Below, piece after piece: positions 34,657 to 43,179 of a stretch of DNA of 64,000 nt (its first letter is position 1; each line of letters starts with the position of its first letter). The position numbers and the translations under genes are program-made. The notes under the pieces were generated by a model, which made no database searches, had not been told where the DNA came from, and saw nothing but the letters and a program-made list of their open reading frames with translations. The stretch comes from Dictyobacter aurantiacus (GTDB lineage Bacteria > Chloroflexota > Ktedonobacteria > Ktedonobacterales > Ktedonobacteraceae), in contig NZ_BIFQ01000002.1 of assembly GCF_003967515.1 (NCBI RefSeq), forward strand, positions 2,542,001-2,606,000. The letters are read 5' to 3'.

Positions 34657-35535
34657 ATGCGTCTTGGTTATGCCTGTATCAATCTGACACTTGAAAAAAC
34701 GTTTCGTACGCTGCGCCTGGCCACGCTCAATGCGCAGGGGATGGCATATCTGCAACTATTGGTTAATGAGAATATGGCGTTACTGAGCGAGATTTTGCGC
34801 TGGAATCGCGAGCAGAACATTATGATGTACCGGCTCTCTTCAGACCTGGTTCCCTTGGGATCTCATAGCTCAGTCAATCTTCGTGAGCTAGATTTTTCTG
34901 CCTATGGGAATATTGCGCAACTGGCTCACGGGATGCGCCTGTCGACCCATCCGGGCCAGTTCACCCTGCCATCGGCGAAAGGTGATATATGGGAGAGGAG
35001 CGTAAAGGACCTGCAGTATCACTCATCGCTGATGGATATGCTCGGTATTGACGGGGATATCGTGCTCCATGGTGGAGGGGTCTATGGAGATCGTGTGGCA
35101 ACGGCTGAGCGCATGAAGCGAAACATTCTCTCCCTGCCAGCTGAGATTCATAGCCGTCTGCGTCTAGAGAACGATGAGCGCTCCTGGTCTGTGACCGATC
35201 TTTTGCCTATCTGTGAAGAGGTTGGTGTTCCACTGATCATTGACTCCTTGCACCATCAGCTGAATGGGAACGGTATTCCTTTTGCGCAGTTGCCCTGGTC
35301 ACGCATCCTGGCCACCTGGGGTAGTCGTTTGCCAAAGCTGCACTATTCTGAACAAAATCCTACCAAGAGACCCGGCGCTCACAGCGACTACGTCACTGCA
35401 TCTACTTTTCGCACCTTTATGCTGGATATTCCCTGGTCTGACTATGATGTGATGCTCGAATGCAAAGCCAAGGAACTGGCACTGTTAAAGCTACGTGCCG
35501 ATCTCACCAATCTCATAGTATCCTCTCATTCTTAG
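34657..35535 (+). CDS. uvsE: UV damage endonuclease UvsE
   Basis: The 292-residue protein from ATG 34657 (AGAGGGG upstream) matches UvsE/UVDE, a metal-dependent TIM-barrel endonuclease that nicks DNA 5' to UV photoproducts. Visible family motifs include MRLGYACINLTLE, YRLSSDLVPLGSH, LSTHPGQF, IVLHGGGVYGDR, LRLENDERSWSV, IIDSLHHQLN and KLHYSEQNPTKRPGAHSDYV, which supply the His, Glu and Asp metal ligands. An upstream in-frame ATG at 34609 has no good site. It is monocistronic. Confidence 0.92.
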   Translation: MRLGYACINLTLEKTFRTLRLATLNAQGMAYLQLLVNENMALLSEILRWNREQNIMMYRLSSDLVPLGSHSSVNLRELDFSAYGNIAQLAHGMRLSTHPGQFTLPSAKGDIWERSVKDLQYHSSLMDMLGIDGDIVLHGGGVYGDRVATAERMKRNILSLPAEIHSRLRLENDERSWSVTDLLPICEEVGVPLIIDSLHHQLNGNGIPFAQLPWSRILATWGSRLPKLHYSEQNPTKRPGAHSDYVTASTFRTFMLDIPWSDYDVMLECKAKELALLKLRADLTNLIVSSHS

Positions 35536-35675
35536 GCCAGGATGATCAGGGTGCCGAGCACGACGATCATAGTCCAGGCCGAGGTGAGCGACGTTGACGT
35601 GCCGCTCACCTCGTAGGAGTATGTTGTTGCCTGGTGCCGGGAAGGGAGAGGAGTAGGATGTGAAATGTTATACAT
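35532..35675 (-). CDS. Possible 47-aa single-helix membrane protein
   Basis: A short frame on the minus strand encodes MYNISHPTPLPSRHQATTYS and a C-terminal hydrophobic helix (AWTMIVVLGTLIILA). Its stop overlaps the uvsE stop by 4 bp in convergent orientation. The composition looks protein-like, but the binding site is weak and I recognise no family; it may instead be the tail of an eroded gene. Confidence 0.3.
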   Translation of the reverse strand: MYNISHPTPLPSRHQATTYSYEVSGTSTSLTSAWTMIVVLGTLIILA

Positions 35676-35757
35676 GCAACTGCCTGTAGAGATTCAGATA
35701 GGCTGCGCGCGACCAGAGTAGAGGCTGCGCGACCGGGCCGCAAAGACCAATCCGACG

Positions 35758-36330
35758 TTAGCCCTTCAGGGCACCAACCACACCCGCCACAAAGTAGCGC
35801 TGGAAGAGCAGGAAAATAAGAATGACGGGCAAGACAGCAATCACGGCACCAGCGAAAACGACGCCCCAGTTGGTGGTACCATGTGCGACATAGAATTGTT
35901 GCAGCGCCACCGGGAGGGTATAGAAGTTCGGGTCATTGGTCGAGGTGAGTGCCCAGGCAAACTCATCCCAGAAGCCCGAGAAATTAAAAATGACGGCAGC
36001 GGCCAGCGCCGGCCGGGCCAGGGGGAGCGCGATTGACCAGAATGAGCGTAGCACGCCACAGCCATCGATAGCCGCCGAGTCAAAGAGTTCATGTGGGAGT
36101 TCCTCGAAGAAACCACGTAGCATATACACGCTAAAGGCCATACCGGCCGAGTAGACCAGGATCAAACCCCAACGGCTATTGGTTAAACCTAAATGGCTTG
36201 CCAACACGAATTGGGGAATAATAAGCACCAGGGCGGGCACGGTCATTGTTGCCAGCATACCATAGAAGAGGAAAGAGCGCCCAGGAAAGCGATAGCGCGC
36301 AAAGGCAAAGGGGCCTGTGGAGTCGCCTGT
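35758..36330 (-). pseudogene. N-terminally truncated sugar ABC permease (MalG-like)
   Basis: In its own frame the sequence can be followed from about 36330 (FAFARYRFPGRSFLFYG) to the stop at 35758. It contains the EAA loop (EELPHELFDSAAIDGCGVLR, then SFWSIALPLARP) and the usual C-terminal end (LFQRYFVAGVVGALKG). About 100 N-terminal residues (the first helices) are missing and the first in-frame ATG is at 36258. The 5' part now continues, out of frame, from the solute-binding-protein gene. Such a fragment could not form a working channel. Confidence 0.85.
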
Positions 36331-37541
36331 TTGCGGAAGGCTTTGTTAAAAGCATCGCCCAGGATGGTGCTGATCTTGGGATAGTTAGGATGTACAGTGC
36401 GAGGCTTGGCTGTCTGTAGCTGCTCACTGAAGATTTTAAAGTAGGCAGGTAGCGTAGGATCAGAGGCCACGCTCTTGAGTACAGGCATCTGACCAGTGGA
36501 TGCCATCAGGAGCTGAGCCTGCGGCGAGATCATAAACTGAGCAAATGATTTTGCTGCTTCGGCATTTTTGCTGGAGCTCATGATCGCTATATCCTCACCA
36601 CCAATGACAGAGGATGACTGACCATTGGGACCCGCTGGCATCAGTGCCATGCCATATTTCATATTGGGGTACGTCTTCTGAAACGTAGGAGGCATCCAGG
36701 GACCATCTATAATGAAGCCAGCCTGATTCTTCCCGATCGCATCGTCAGGGGACACGTTGCCACTTCCCAGGATTGAAGGCGAAAGAGCGCGCGTGGTATA
36801 GAGATTGTATAAGTATTCGAGGGAAGCAACGCTGTTGCTGCTATTGATATAGCCCGTGGCTTTAGTAAACTGGTCGTCTGTGACGGCCCCACCGAAGCTC
36901 CAAACCCAGGGGAGCGTTGCCCAATCGTAGAGTCCACCTTCAGCATAGCCGAAGATGTTTTTTCCCAATGAGGTAATTTTTAGCGCTGCATTCTTGAAAT
37001 CGTCAGTTGTTTTGGGTGGTTGATTGACCCCGGCTTTTTCGAGTAATGTTTGATTATAGAGAACAACCTTGGTATTTGTATCCAGGGGAAGTCCATAGTA
37101 ATGCTCCTTATAGGAGCAGGTTGCCAGAGGCCCGGGATAAAAATCGTCTTTGTGCTGATTGACCAGATCGTCAACCTGAACCAGGGCATGGATCTTCGCG
37201 AGCTGTGGCATCCAGATAATATCAGAACGTACTACGTCGGGACCATTGCCACCTGCCACAGAGGCAATAAGCTTTTGCAGCATAGAGTTGTAGGGAATAT
37301 CTTGCGCCTGAACCGTAATGTTGGGATACTTTTTGTTAAATGCGGGAATTACTTTGGTCTGAAGCGTCTGGTTTTCAGGACTGGTGATATTGTAGGTATG
37401 CCAGAACTTGATGGTAACTTTGGACGATGCACTCGAGGTATTCTCTCCACATGCCGCAAGCAAGCTCCCGGCTGCTCCAGCGGTAAGTGCGACTTGAGCT
37501 CCTGTTTTGAGTAGTGTTCGGCGCGACATAGCTGTTTGCAT
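36243..37541 (-). CDS. Sugar ABC transporter solute-binding lipoprotein, 3' end replaced by deletion
   Basis: From ATG 37541 (GAGGAG 6 nt upstream) the 432-residue protein starts with a twin-arginine lipoprotein signal (MSRRTLLKTGAQVALTAGAA, lipobox LLAACG). The body is a family-1 extracellular binding protein (VTIKFWHTYNITSPENQTLQ, GGNGPDVVRSDIIWMPQLAK, GFIIDGPWMPPTF). The normal end (ILGDAFNKAFRKQATPQ) is followed by APLPLRAIAFLGALSSSMVC, which is the MalG-like permease read in the wrong frame. A deletion has thus removed its last residues, a second permease (MalF-like) and the head of MalG. The binding protein may still fold. Confidence 0.85.
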   Translation of the reverse strand: MQTAMSRRTLLKTGAQVALTAGAAGSLLAACGENTSSASSKVTIKFWHTYNITSPENQTLQTKVIPAFNKKYPNITVQAQDIPYNSMLQKLIASVAGGNGPDVVRSDIIWMPQLAKIHALVQVDDLVNQHKDDFYPGPLATCSYKEHYYGLPLDTNTKVVLYNQTLLEKAGVNQPPKTTDDFKNAALKITSLGKNIFGYAEGGLYDWATLPWVWSFGGAVTDDQFTKATGYINSSNSVASLEYLYNLYTTRALSPSILGSGNVSPDDAIGKNQAGFIIDGPWMPPTFQKTYPNMKYGMALMPAGPNGQSSSVIGGEDIAIMSSSKNAEAAKSFAQFMISPQAQLLMASTGQMPVLKSVASDPTLPAYFKIFSEQLQTAKPRTVHPNYPKISTILGDAFNKAFRKQATPQAPLPLRAIAFLGALSSSMVCWQQ

Positions 37542-37661
37542 GGGATTCTCCTCTTCCATGAAGAAAAAAATAGCAGAATAGACAACAATGATGAACCATG
37601 TAAACAAAACCAGGGCATAGTGGCGAAGTGAACTCTCTTGTTGGAATACTGGTACGGTGTG

Positions 37662-38930
37662 CTATCCCTCCTTTCTTTTTTTGCGATGGCTGGCTCGGGT
37701 CGCCTGTGTGAGGAGATGATCGATGGCGAGTGTTTCTTCATCTTCCTCATAAATGGGAGCTTGAAACATTTCATGCAGAATAAGGCTTGCCGCTCCTCGT
37801 GCCCAGATGGTTTCATCAATGGAACCAACGACGAAATCCGGCTGTCTGGCAGGACCAAAGATATGAGCTGGCAGCGTTGCATACATTGGTTTTAAGAGCA
37901 ACTCACCGGCTCGTAAGCCCTCGCCGTTGAGAATTACGCGGTCGGGATCGAAAATATTGACCATGTTTGCGACGGCGATGCCTAATGCATTTCCGGCCCG
38001 GTTGAAAACGGCTTGTAACTTCTTGTCACCGGCGCGCGCTTGCTGGATCAGCCCCATAAGCCTGGTTTCATCGTAGCCATCCTGGATATGTATCTCTGCG
38101 GCCTGCAAAAGGCCGATATCAGAGACCAACGCTTCCAGGCAGCCACGCTTACCACACTCACACAAGGGAGCACCTGGTGATGTATCGGCAGTTGTGTGCC
38201 CAAACTCGCCCGCGCCACCACGCCCACCACGGTAAATCTCTCCTCGTATGACGATGCCCAGGCCTACACCACGCCCAATAGTGATGAGCAGGAAATTTGC
38301 CGCGTCTCGCCCAGCTCCAAAGTAGCGCTCAGCCACTGCCAGTGTATTGACATCGTTGTCAACGCGCACTGGAAGATGCAGCTTAAACTCCAGCGCGGGT
38401 CCCAGTTCGACATCTTGCCAGCCAAGGATGGCAGAGTAGCGACAAAGCCCATACTGCGAATCAATCAGGCCAGATAAACCTACCCCCACGCCGATGACCT
38501 GGTTAAGTGCAATACCACCTTCACTGGCGCAGCGTTTTATTGCTCCTGTGATCACGTCAACCACATGATGTGGTGCAGCACCCGCAGAAAACTGGATCTC
38601 GCAGGTATGTTTGAGCGCGCAGCTAAGATCGCAGAGCGCGATAGTCGCACTCTCCTGACGGAGTTTGACACCAATGACATAGCCAGCCTCAGGATTAATG
38701 CTCAAGAGGATCGGGCGCCGTCCTCCACTCGATTCCTCGGAAGCAATCTCTGTTACCAGGCCTGCAGTAAGGAATTCGCCACAGATACGCGTAATGGTTG
38801 CAGCGGGAAGGCGACTGCGACGAGCCAGTTCAGTACGCGAGAGCGTACCATGCTCAACCAGCAGATTGAAGACAATATTTTGATTCAAATCACGCAGCAA
38901 ACGCTTACTACCAGTTCGTGTGGGTGCCAT
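37662..38930 (-). CDS. ROK family transcriptional regulator
   Basis: The 422-residue protein has an N-terminal winged helix (NIVFNLLVEHGTLSRTELAR, LPAATITRICGEFLTAGLVT) and a ROK domain with the phosphate motif GVGLGIVIRGEIYRGGRGGA and the zinc motif CECGKRGCLEA preceded by GEFGH. XylR/NagC-type ROK proteins repress sugar genes and respond to sugars. It lies upstream of the collapsed ABC importer on the same strand and diverges from the GH66 dextranase, so it probably controls isomalto-oligosaccharide or related sugar use. Candidate operators lie in the divergent region. Confidence 0.92.
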   Translation of the reverse strand: MAPTRTGSKRLLRDLNQNIVFNLLVEHGTLSRTELARRSRLPAATITRICGEFLTAGLVTEIASEESSGGRRPILLSINPEAGYVIGVKLRQESATIALCDLSCALKHTCEIQFSAGAAPHHVVDVITGAIKRCASEGGIALNQVIGVGVGLSGLIDSQYGLCRYSAILGWQDVELGPALEFKLHLPVRVDNDVNTLAVAERYFGAGRDAANFLLITIGRGVGLGIVIRGEIYRGGRGGAGEFGHTTADTSPGAPLCECGKRGCLEALVSDIGLLQAAEIHIQDGYDETRLMGLIQQARAGDKKLQAVFNRAGNALGIAVANMVNIFDPDRVILNGEGLRAGELLLKPMYATLPAHIFGPARQPDFVVGSIDETIWARGAASLILHEMFQAPIYEEDEETLAIDHLLTQATRASHRKKRKEG

Positions 38931-38984
38931 ATGTCCTCTTCTTCACGCAACATAATAACGATAGAAATGAGGCGAAAACTTTAT

Positions 38985-39213
38985 TTATTTACCGAAATAA
39001 GTAAGTGTATTGAGATACTAACATGCAAGGTAAATGCTTGTCAAGAGGTATTGCATTCTTCTACGGAAAGAAGCATGAGCACATGTTCATAATAAATTGC
39101 AGGATAAATTGCAAATTTCGTATGGCCCAATGACCTTTAAAGGGATTGAGCGTCTATTCTTATGCGTCAGCTTCTGCAAGAGGCTTGACAGGAAGAAAAT
39201 TTATAGGTACAGT
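38985..39213. promoter_or_regulatory. ROK operator candidate and GH66 promoter
   Basis: TTATTTACCGAAATAA (38985-39000) is an inverted repeat closely resembling NagC/XylR-type ROK operators. A -35 TTGACA (39185-39190) and -10 TACAGT (39208-39213), 17 bp apart, point to the GH66 gene, and a degenerate second copy (TTATTT at 39223) follows. The layout fits control of GH66 by the divergent ROK protein. Confidence 0.55.
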
Positions 39214-39288
39214 TTCTATTAATTATTTTACTGAAGAAAGTAGGCATCGTTTGCTTCAGGATGTAGTAGTTATTCAAGGAGGATGACT

Positions 39289-41688
39289 ATGCTGCGATGG
39301 TGTATGGGCCAGAGACGATTCGGGCGTTGTATACTTATATTGGGTCTATTTTCTCTCTTCATGCCAGCCGCTCAGGCAGCCTATGCGCGTAGCGAAGGAA
39401 CGCAGATACAGATGGCAAGTACCGGGTCTGTCATTGCTGATATCAATACAGATAAGGCGCGGTACAATCCAGGTCAAGGGATAACGATCTTTGTTGATAT
39501 GACCAATACAACTGGTCAGAATATCAGTAACGGGAGTGTGACGCTGTATTATAAGCACCTGGGGACGCTTGTCGGAACGGGGCAGGCACAGACGCTGAAT
39601 TTGAATGCAGGCGCCTCAACGTCGCTTTCCTGGCAATGGACGCCACCTGCGACCGACTATCAGGGCTACTCCGTTGAGGCCTGGGTGCGTGACTCAGCCA
39701 ATAATGATCTGGACAATCTGAATACAGCGGTCGATGTCTCGTCTGATTGGACGAAGTTTCCTCGCTATGGGTTTATGGCGACCTACCCTTCACAAGACGG
39801 TGCGACGTCAGCACATGAGATCTGGCAGCTAAAGAACTACCATATCGATGGGCTTCAGTTCTATGACTGGCAATGGAAGCATCATATCCCGCTGTCTGGA
39901 AGCGTCTCCAATCCTGCCAGCTCTTGGAGCGATATCGCCAACCGTACAAACTATCGCCAGGCCGTGCTGGACTACCTCAATGCGGCACATGGCTATAATA
40001 TGCTTGGCTTTGCCTACAATGCAGCGAACGCGGCCTATGCCGATTACGCAAACGACGGCGTCTCTCCCTCCTGGGGTATCTACAACAATAATAACTGTAC
40101 CGGTCAGGATAGCTGGAACCTGCCAGGTGGCTGGGCAACACCGCAACTCGATCTCTTTGATCCGTCCAACAGCAACTGGCAAAACTATCTTTTCAACAAT
40201 GAGAAGAACATGTTTGCCGCTTATCCCTTTGATGGCTGGCATGTTGATCAGCTTGTTGTCGGCGGCAATTACACCTGCTCAGGGGGATCCATCAACATTT
40301 ATGATACTTTTCCTGGTTTTCTCAATAACGCGAAGAATAGCACAGGTAAGAGGATTATCTTCAACGATTCCGGCAATACCGCGTTGAGCGGAGTTGCGCA
40401 GCAGACCAGCGACGATGTGCTGTATAACGAATGGTTCAACAATAAAACATACTACAACTACAAACAAGACATTGACTACGCGGCCTCGTTAAGCAACAAA
40501 TCCCTGGTCACAGCCGCTTACATGGATACCAACAATACTGGAACGACTTTTAACACTCCAGGTATTCTGCTGGCTGACGCGTCCATCTTCGCGGCCGGAG
40601 GAGCTCATATCGAGCTCGGTGATGGCGTTAACATGCTCAGCAATGATTACTTTCCCAGCCATCCCTTGAGTGTGAGTAGTGATTTGCAAAAGAGATTGCA
40701 GAATTACTACGATTTTATGGTGGCCTATGAAGAACTTTTGCGCGGTGGACTGACGAATACAAGCCACACGGTTCAGTTGAGCGCGGGCGGCAACTCCCTG
40801 GCCACCAGTACGAATAGTAGCGCCAATACTGTCTACGAATTTACCAAAAGTGGCAACGGCTACGACACCATCAACCTGATCAATTTGTTGGGTGAGAACA
40901 ACAATGATGCCTTTGACGCCAATGGCAACTATCCCACACCTAATGCGCAGAACAACGTTGCTGTGAAATACTACTATGGGAGCGGGACTGTAAATGGCGT
41001 GTCCTTTGCCTCGCCTGATTATCAGAACGGCAAGACTTTCACCCAAAACTTCTCGACTGGTTCCGACAGCGGTGGTAACTACGTGACGTTTACGGTTCCC
41101 AGCCTGGCCTACTGGGATCTGATTTACATCAATAAAACGTCCAACGCGGGCCAACAGCTCTTTTTCGATGACTTTGAAAGCGGCAACTCCAACCAGTGGA
41201 CGCCTTATAACGGTTCCTGGTCTGTCTGCCAGGTCGGTAGCAATTCGAAAGAGTATTGTGCCAGTAACACCAACGAGGATATCTCACTGGCTGGCAGCCC
41301 TTCCTGGAGCGATTATAGTGTGCAATCGTATGTGGTGACAGGAGGAGCTGGTAATAACGGTATCTGTCTGCTGGGGCGTGTGCAGGATGGAACGCACTTT
41401 TACCAGGCCGAGCTCAAAACAAATAATACGTGGGACATCTGGAAAAACAACGGTGGTTCCTGGAGCCAGATTGCCAGCGGTAGTTTTAGCTGGTCAGGCA
41501 ATACTTATTATCTGATCCGTTTTGACCTGAATGGCACGGCTCTGACCATGTCCTATTCGACAGACTATGGCACAAACTGGAACATACTGGGTTCGGGTAG
41601 CGATAGCACCTGGTCCAGTGGGCAAATAGGCGTGCGCGTCTGGGGCACAACAGGGCGCTTTGACCAGATCAAGGTTGTGTCGGACTAA
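39289..41688 (+). CDS. Secreted GH66 dextranase / cycloisomaltooligosaccharide glucanotransferase
   Basis: From ATG 39289 (GGAGG spaced 6 nt; an ATG at 39283 touches that site) the protein has 799 residues with a signal peptide ending near AAQAAYA. An Ig-like N-terminal domain (SVIADINTDKARYNPGQGIT) precedes a GH66 TIM barrel (GFMATYPSQDG, YHIDGLQFYDWQWKHH) with nucleophile D320 in GWHVDQL and acid/base E381 in LYNEWF. Then come a beta-sandwich and a C-terminal about 180-residue laminin-G-like binding module (LFFDDFESGNSNQWTPYNGS). GH66 enzymes cut alpha-1,6-glucan (dextran) or make cyclic isomaltooligosaccharides; without the inserted CBM35 of cyclising enzymes, dextranase is the simpler reading. 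Confidence 0.92.
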   Translation: MLRWCMGQRRFGRCILILGLFSLFMPAAQAAYARSEGTQIQMASTGSVIADINTDKARYNPGQGITIFVDMTNTTGQNISNGSVTLYYKHLGTLVGTGQAQTLNLNAGASTSLSWQWTPPATDYQGYSVEAWVRDSANNDLDNLNTAVDVSSDWTKFPRYGFMATYPSQDGATSAHEIWQLKNYHIDGLQFYDWQWKHHIPLSGSVSNPASSWSDIANRTNYRQAVLDYLNAAHGYNMLGFAYNAANAAYADYANDGVSPSWGIYNNNNCTGQDSWNLPGGWATPQLDLFDPSNSNWQNYLFNNEKNMFAAYPFDGWHVDQLVVGGNYTCSGGSINIYDTFPGFLNNAKNSTGKRIIFNDSGNTALSGVAQQTSDDVLYNEWFNNKTYYNYKQDIDYAASLSNKSLVTAAYMDTNNTGTTFNTPGILLADASIFAAGGAHIELGDGVNMLSNDYFPSHPLSVSSDLQKRLQNYYDFMVAYEELLRGGLTNTSHTVQLSAGGNSLATSTNSSANTVYEFTKSGNGYDTINLINLLGENNNDAFDANGNYPTPNAQNNVAVKYYYGSGTVNGVSFASPDYQNGKTFTQNFSTGSDSGGNYVTFTVPSLAYWDLIYINKTSNAGQQLFFDDFESGNSNQWTPYNGSWSVCQVGSNSKEYCASNTNEDISLAGSPSWSDYSVQSYVVTGGAGNNGICLLGRVQDGTHFYQAELKTNNTWDIWKNNGGSWSQIASGSFSWSGNTYYLIRFDLNGTALTMSYSTDYGTNWNILGSGSDSTWSSGQIGVRVWGTTGRFDQIKVVSD

Positions 41689-41717
41689 GGAATAACCAGC
41701 ATAACAAGGTGATATGA

Positions 41718-41743
41718 CTCATCCCAAAATTTTTGGGGATGAG
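41718..41743. terminator. Hairpin after the GH66 gene
   Basis: CTCATCCCAAAA and TTTTGGGGATGAG (41718-41743) form a stem of about 12 bp with a one-base slip and no real loop. Confidence 0.6.
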
Positions 41744-41751
41744 ATCGCAAA

Positions 41752-41822
41752 AGAAAGCCTCCTGGGAGAGACTGAAAGAAAAACAACCCGGTCAGTCATC
41801 ACCCAGGAGGTTTGTAGATATC
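41752..41822 (-). terminator. Terminator of the minus-strand glpP copy
   Basis: On the minus strand CCTCCTGGG (41820-41812) pairs with CCCAGGAGG (41766-41758), with an inner GACTG/CAGTC stem, followed by CTTTCTTTT. It lies 140 bp beyond the GlpP stop at 41962. Confidence 0.7.
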
Positions 41823-41961
41823 ATTCCTCAGCGATGATCTCTTTATGGCTCAGCACTACCGAAAGATGGACCACGTGCATTGAAAACCGAGCAGCGTTCG
41901 CGCATGAGGTTGTTGTGATGAAGGCATTCATGTCTAAGGTTCATTAGAACGTGAATACTGC

Positions 41962-42543
41962 TCAAGGCGCGCGCCCGGCGAACCACAACTCGCTGTTGCT
42001 GCTGCTGCAGATGATGGCCCCGGCAGCCTGGCTCCGTTCGACATCGGCGCGCGTGCGAATAAAGCCACCGGCGATAAAGGGACCCGGCAGGAGCCGGCGC
42101 AATTGAGGGGCCAGGTCAGGAAAGATCACGCCGGGCAGAATCTCTACCAGATCGGGCTTCGCGCGCGCGATCGTCTTGCTCCCAGTCTCCAGCGCCGAGT
42201 GGTCCAGCAGCAGCAGACGCTGAATCGTCGTCAACCCTTCAGCGTGGCCCGCCGCGACCAGGTGGGAGCGGCTGGTAATAATCGCGTCGACCCCCTGCTG
42301 GCGCAGGTACTGAATTCCGGCGCGGTCCTTCCCGATGCCACCAATGAGATCGACGTGTACCACGATCCCTTTTCCGCACTTGTGGACGCGGGAGACAAAA
42401 TCTGCCAGCGAGAAAGCGTTGCCTTTCAACATGAAGATGAGTGAGACATCCGATGCCAGCGCCAGCTCTTGATCCTCAGGCGATTTTATGGCGGCCGCGA
42501 CGGGATAGCGTTGGGCCAGGGCGAGAAAGTTTTGTTTAAGCAT
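41962..42543 (-). CDS. glpP: GlpP-type glycerol-3-phosphate-responsive antiterminator (copy 1)
   Basis: The 193-residue protein matches GlpP, an RNA-binding antiterminator that binds glycerol-3-phosphate and lets RNA polymerase pass leader terminators of glp genes. Family motifs include VAAAIKSPEDQELALASDVS, IFMLKGNAFSLADFVSR, VHVDLIGGIGKDRAGIQYLR, DAIITSRSHLVAAG, LVEILPGVIFP and FIAGGFIRTRADVE. It diverges from the second glpP and the glpKFD operon, across a 640-bp region with repeats and a leader terminator. Confidence 0.88.
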   Translation of the reverse strand: MLKQNFLALAQRYPVAAAIKSPEDQELALASDVSLIFMLKGNAFSLADFVSRVHKCGKGIVVHVDLIGGIGKDRAGIQYLRQQGVDAIITSRSHLVAAGHAEGLTTIQRLLLLDHSALETGSKTIARAKPDLVEILPGVIFPDLAPQLRRLLPGPFIAGGFIRTRADVERSQAAGAIICSSSNSELWFAGRAP

Positions 42544-42590
42544 GTGATTTTGTCACCTATAAAGCAGTGCGTAATATCTTAGCTGTAGTA

Positions 42591-42771
42591 TTGTACAATC
42601 TTTGACCGCTAACTGGAAAGTAGCCGAAGCAATGTTTTGCGGCCGATATACAAAGATTGTACAAAGGGATGACCAGGAGCGCCTGGCAGGAGGAGTACTG
42701 GTAGCCGCTAACTGGAAAGAGTAGCCGGAGCAATGTTTTGCAACCGATATACAAAGATTGTACAAAGAGAT
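42591..42771. repeat. Two 65-bp direct repeats with three TTGTACAA boxes
   Basis: Copy 1 (42606-42670) and copy 2 (42705-42771) share CCGCTAACTGGAAAG, the block GCAATGTTTTGC, and CCGATATACAAAGATTGTAC with few differences, about 100 bp apart. The palindrome TTGTACAA occurs in each (42657, 42758) and once more at 42591. They sit in the divergent region between the two glpP genes and may be binding sites, or a dispersed repeat. Confidence 0.75.
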
Positions 42772-42783
42772 CTCCAATAACCC

Positions 42784-42812
42784 TTGACAGGAGTACTAAA
42801 AATGGTTATATA
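42784..42812 (+). promoter_or_regulatory. Promoter of glpP copy 2 / glpKFD
   Basis: TTGACA (42784-42789) and TATATA (42807-42812) are exactly 17 bp apart. Transcription would start near 42819, leaving a leader of about 360 nt before the glpP2 start. Confidence 0.7.
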
Positions 42813-42819
42813 TATGAGT

Positions 42820-43179
42820 ATAGATGACATAAACAAAAATATTTGTAGTGGTACATTTGATTCTTCATTTGTAACACAAAAGAGCTAGAATCTCAAACAT
42901 AGTTGTTCTCGGCATACGTTGGCCTCAAAGTGCCGATGCAGGGGAACGCTGTGAAGGTCCATCCACAGCAGGCTCTATCGCTCTGCTGCCTGGGCGAGAT
43001 GCGTTGTCTATAATGTGCGCTTTTACGTAAGCATAAGGACACTGATATGAAAAGTCCTGAGCTACTCCAACGGGAGGCTTAGGGCTTTTTTTGTTGTCTA
43101 TTTTTTATTGACGGGCTTGGTATAGCAATGCATAGCGACGTGCACTGTAGAGCGCTAGCAACACAATAGGAGTGAATGC
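42820..43179 (+). promoter_or_regulatory. Long structured leader of the glp operon
   Basis: The leader contains GCTGTG/CACAGC (42948-42969), which overlaps and excludes CAGCAG/CTGCTG (42965-42988), and then an intrinsic terminator (43053-43092). This arrangement is what antitermination control by GlpP would need, although the GlpP-binding site itself cannot be identified by eye. Confidence 0.5.
43053..43092 (+). terminator. Leader terminator upstream of glpP copy 2
   Basis: AGTCCTGAG (43053-43061) pairs with CTTAGGGCT (43078-43086), extended by a partly paired CTACTCC/GGGAGG, and runs into T7 (43086-43092). It lies between the promoter and the first gene, so it can only act as an attenuator. 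Confidence 0.75.

Noticed and set aside
42553..42777. Two overlapping minus-strand frames with repeated peptides
   Set aside because: The peptide repetition is a direct effect of the duplicated 65-bp DNA block; no binding site or conserved protein is seen.
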